DNA of 8,231 nt from JBFWIL01 sp050256015. GTDB lineage: Bacteria > Bacteroidota > Bacteroidia > Bacteroidales > Prolixibacteraceae. Under the pieces are notes generated by a model. That model ran no database searches and had not been told where the DNA came from. It was given only the letters and a program-made list of their open reading frames with translations. Positions 5,955 to 8,231 of the stretch are shown piece after piece. The number at the start of each line of letters is the position of its first letter. Within the stretch, counting starts at the first letter, position 1. The stretch lies in contig JBFWIL010000109.1 of assembly GCA_050256015.1 (NCBI GenBank), positions 1 to 8,231 on the forward strand, read 5' to 3'. A program made the translations under genes and the position numbers.

Positions 5955-7067
5955 ATGATAATAGGTGTCCCCAAGGAAATTAAGAATAATGAAAACAGGA
6001 TTGCTTTAACGCCCGCAGGGGTTGCTGAGTTAACAAAAGCTGGACATCGTGTTTATGTTCAGTCAGGTGCCGGGAATGGCAGCGGATTTTCGGACGGAGA
6101 TTACCTGACAGCCGGGGCTGAACTTCTTCCGTCCCTGGAGGCGGTTTACGATCAGTCCGGGATGATCATAAAAGTAAAGGAACCCATTGCTGTGGAATAT
6201 CCCCTGATTAAAAAGGGACAGATCCTGTTCACCTATTTTCATTTTGCTTCTTCAGAGGAATTGACTCAGGCTATGATCCGCAGCGGAGGAATTTGTCTTG
6301 CATACGAAACAGTGGAACTGGCTGATCATTCGCTGCCTCTCCTGATTCCCATGTCGGAGGTTGCCGGACGAATGGCTGTTCAGGAAGGTGCCAAATACCT
6401 GGAAAAACCTTTCGGGGGATATGGCGTATTACTGGGAGGTGTCCCCGGGGTTCCGCCCGCGAAAGTCCTGATCATAGGAGGAGGTATTGTCGGGACAGAA
6501 GCCGCGAAGGTTGCCGGTGGTATGGGGGCCGATGTGACTGTCATGGATGTCAGTATGCGACGTTTACGCTATCTGGACGACATTATGCCGGCCAATGTGA
6601 AGACCATGATGAGCAGTGCTTTTTACCTCCGGGAGATGGTGAAAATACACGATTTGATTATTGGCGCTGTCCTTATACCTGGAGCCAAAGCCCCGAAACT
6701 GGTAACGCGGGATATGGTCTCGACCATGCGTCCGGGAACGGTGCTGGTCGATGTTGCCGTTGATCAGGGCGGATGCTTTGAGACCACAAAGGCAACAACC
6801 CATGATCATCCCACCTTCGTGATTGATGATGTGATTCACTACTGCGTAGCCAATATGCCCGGAGCCGTTCCCCGGACTTCAACACTGGCATTGACCAATG
6901 CAACCCTGCCATATGCCATGGAAATTGCAGGAAAGGGATGGCAACAGGCCTGCCGGGATCATACTCCCCTGAAGAAGGGACTTAATATCGTTGACGGAAA
7001 GGTGGTTTACCGCCATGTGGCGGAGGCTTTCGGGCTGGAATATAAACAGGTGGATACAGTACTTTAA
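5955..7067 (+). CDS. ald: alanine dehydrogenase (NAD-dependent)
   Basis: The enzyme catalyses L-alanine + NAD+ + H2O to pyruvate + NH4+ + NADH, linking alanine catabolism or ammonia assimilation to pyruvate. The 370-residue protein has the normal length for this hexameric family. All key residues fall at the standard family positions: R15 in ENRIALTP, K75 in KVKEP and H96 in YFHFA for pyruvate binding and catalysis, and D270 in DVAVDQGGC as the second catalytic residue. The Rossmann nucleotide-binding motif is GGGIVG (175-180), followed by D198 in VMDVS, which fits NAD rather than NADP. The family signature CVANMPGAVPRTST is at 297-310. Start at 5955 gives MIIGVPKEIK, the conserved N-terminus of the family. 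It is divergent from the aminotransferase gene and 173 bp upstream of valS on the same strand. I see no clear terminator after it, though a separate -7 element stands before valS. Confidence 0.97.
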   Translation: MIIGVPKEIKNNENRIALTPAGVAELTKAGHRVYVQSGAGNGSGFSDGDYLTAGAELLPSLEAVYDQSGMIIKVKEPIAVEYPLIKKGQILFTYFHFASSEELTQAMIRSGGICLAYETVELADHSLPLLIPMSEVAGRMAVQEGAKYLEKPFGGYGVLLGGVPGVPPAKVLIIGGGIVGTEAAKVAGGMGADVTVMDVSMRRLRYLDDIMPANVKTMMSSAFYLREMVKIHDLIIGAVLIPGAKAPKLVTRDMVSTMRPGTVLVDVAVDQGGCFETTKATTHDHPTFVIDDVIHYCVANMPGAVPRTSTLALTNATLPYAMEIAGKGWQQACRDHTPLKKGLNIVDGKVVYRHVAEAFGLEYKQVDTVL

Positions 7068-7103
7068 AACGGCTTGCTGTGCCCTGATTTCAACAAAGTT
7101 TTT

Positions 7104-7111
7104 TATTTTTG
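7104..7111 (+). promoter_or_regulatory. -7 element of the likely valS promoter
   Basis: TATTTTTG is an exact TAnnTTTG match in the ald-valS gap. The predicted start near 7118 leaves a leader of about 120 nt before the valS ATG. No TTTG lies at the standard distance upstream, so the promoter may be weak and valS may also receive read-through from ald. Confidence 0.5.
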
Positions 7112-7240
7112 CTGGCTCTTACAGGATTGAGATCAGTGAATTTCGTTTTCCCGTAGGCGGAGCCGGGTATTCCTGTGTTTTGATTTCAGGGGTGCCGGGT
7201 TGTTTGTTTGCAGATAAATAACGCATAGCAAGAATTGATT

Positions 7241-8231
7241 ATGGAAATTCCCAGCAAGTATAAGCCCGGACAGGTTGAAGACAAGTGGTACAGTTACTGG
7301 ATGGAAAACGGTTTTTTCCGGTCTACGCCCGATGAGCGCGAACCTTATACCGTTGTAATTCCTCCTCCTAATGTGACGGGGGTGTTGCATATGGGACACA
7401 TGCTGAACAATACGATTCAGGATATTCTGACCCGCCGGGCCCGGATGCTCGGGAAAAACGCCTGCTGGGTACCCGGAACCGATCATGCATCCATTGCCAC
7501 TGAAGCCAAGGTGGTAGGCAAGCTGAAGCAGGAAGGACTTAGCAAAACCGATCTGAGCCGTGATGAATTTCTGGAACATGCCTGGGAATGGACTCGCAAG
7601 CATGGCGGCATTATCCTGGAGCAGTTGAAAAAGCTGGGGGCTTCCTGCGACTGGGACCGGACCTGCTTTACCATGGACGAGGCCCGCAGCGCATCGGTAA
7701 TCCGGGTGTTTGTGGATTTGTTTAACAAAGGCTTGATCTACCGGGGTGTACGCATGGTACACTGGGATCCGGCGGCCAAAACGGCTCTCTCGGACGAAGA
7801 GGTGATTTACCGGGAAGTGCAGTCGAAACTATATTACCTGAAATACCGTATTGAAGGCTCGGAAAACGAGTTTGTAACCATTGCCACCACCCGTCCGGAA
7901 ACCATTCTGGGCGATACGGCGGTCTGCGTTAATCCGGAAGACAAGCGTTTCCTCCATCTGAAGGGGAAACGGGTGCTGGTGCCTTTGCTGAACCGCTCAG
8001 TTCCTGTTATTGAAGACGATTATGTGGATATGGAATTCGGAACGGGTTGCCTGAAAATTACCCCGGCTCATGATGTGAACGACTATGAGATCGGTTTGCG
8101 CTACAACCTGCCCAGCATCGATATTTTCAACGATGATGGCAGCCTGAGCGAGGCCGCCGGACTGTTTGTCGGGGAAGACCGTTTCGCGGTCCGCAATAAG
8201 ATTATCCGGGAACTGAAGAAACTTGGGCATG
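7241..8231 (+). CDS. valS: valyl-tRNA synthetase, N-terminal part (cut by window end)
   Basis: This class I aminoacyl-tRNA synthetase charges tRNA-Val and edits mischarged threonine. The frame stays open from the ATG at 7241 to the window end (330 full codons), and complete ValS proteins are about 870-950 residues, so about a third is present. The catalytic HIGH motif appears as HMGH (50-53) within PPPNVTGVLHMGHM. GTDHASIATE (79-88) and VHWDPAAKTALSDEEV (173-188) are the ValS versions of the Rossmann-core segments. The editing domain (CP1) shows TTRPET (216-221) and GTGCLKITPAHDVNDYEIG (267-285). The KMSKS loop, anticodon-binding domain and C-terminal coiled coil would lie beyond the window. 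The start gives MEIPSKYKPGQVEDKWYSYW, a normal ValS N-terminus. No Shine-Dalgarno is seen. It follows ald by 173 bp, with its own -7 element and a leader of about 120 nt. Confidence 0.97.
   Translation, partial: MEIPSKYKPGQVEDKWYSYWMENGFFRSTPDEREPYTVVIPPPNVTGVLHMGHMLNNTIQDILTRRARMLGKNACWVPGTDHASIATEAKVVGKLKQEGLSKTDLSRDEFLEHAWEWTRKHGGIILEQLKKLGASCDWDRTCFTMDEARSASVIRVFVDLFNKGLIYRGVRMVHWDPAAKTALSDEEVIYREVQSKLYYLKYRIEGSENEFVTIATTRPETILGDTAVCVNPEDKRFLHLKGKRVLVPLLNRSVPVIEDDYVDMEFGTGCLKITPAHDVNDYEIGLRYNLPSIDIFNDDGSLSEAAGLFVGEDRFAVRNKIIRELKKLGH

Noticed and set aside
7068..7103. terminator after ald
   Set aside because: Only a 3-bp GGC/GCC pair precedes the T-rich stretch, and those T residues belong to the valS -7 element. 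No convincing hairpin was found.
7136..7156. GTG-started mini-ORF in the valS leader containing a valine codon, considered as an attenuation leader peptide
   Set aside because: It has only six codons with one internal valine codon, no ATG and no ribosome-binding evidence, so it is likely chance.
7133..7762. 209-codon open frame on the minus strand opposite the valS start
   Set aside because: It is antisense to the clearly coding valS N-terminus and leader and shows no family motif.

Overview
This window looks like chromosome from a member of the Bacteroidota, probably a Bacteroidales-like lineage of moderate GC content. Three observations point there. Gene starts lack Shine-Dalgarno sequences. 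Several genes are preceded by exact matches to the Bacteroidota -7 promoter element TAnnTTTG, and one has a TTTG element exactly 19 nt upstream. RecQ is long, with a C-terminal helix-turn-helix extension of the type I associate with this phylum. All six protein genes are housekeeping genes with intact catalytic motifs; no mobile element, CRISPR array or toxin/defence locus is visible.

Layout. On the minus strand at the left lie tRNA-Leu(UAG) (30-111) with its own promoter, then lptB (202-924) and, upstream of it in the same direction, tatC (1012-1851); tatC-lptB is a likely two-gene envelope/export unit. A 372-bp non-coding gap (1852-2223) separates tatC from the divergent recQ (2224-4407, +) and holds back-to-back promoter-like motifs and several hairpins. 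recQ converges on a class I aminotransferase gene (4489-5688, -), and a strong bidirectional terminator lies between them (4406-4442). A 266-bp gap then separates the aminotransferase from the divergent ald (5955-7067, +), which is followed by valS (7241 to the window edge, +; truncated by the window).

Functional themes are lipopolysaccharide export (LptB), Tat protein export (TatC), recombination and repair (RecQ), amino-acid nitrogen exchange (aminotransferase and alanine dehydrogenase, divergently transcribed), and translation (tRNA-Leu, ValS). Nothing here amounts to a clearly new biological system. The most interesting signals are non-coding: a degenerate 8-bp tandem repeat that supplies the -33 element of the tRNA promoter, and a hairpin-rich stretch between tatC and recQ that could encode a small structured RNA or a regulatory leader.
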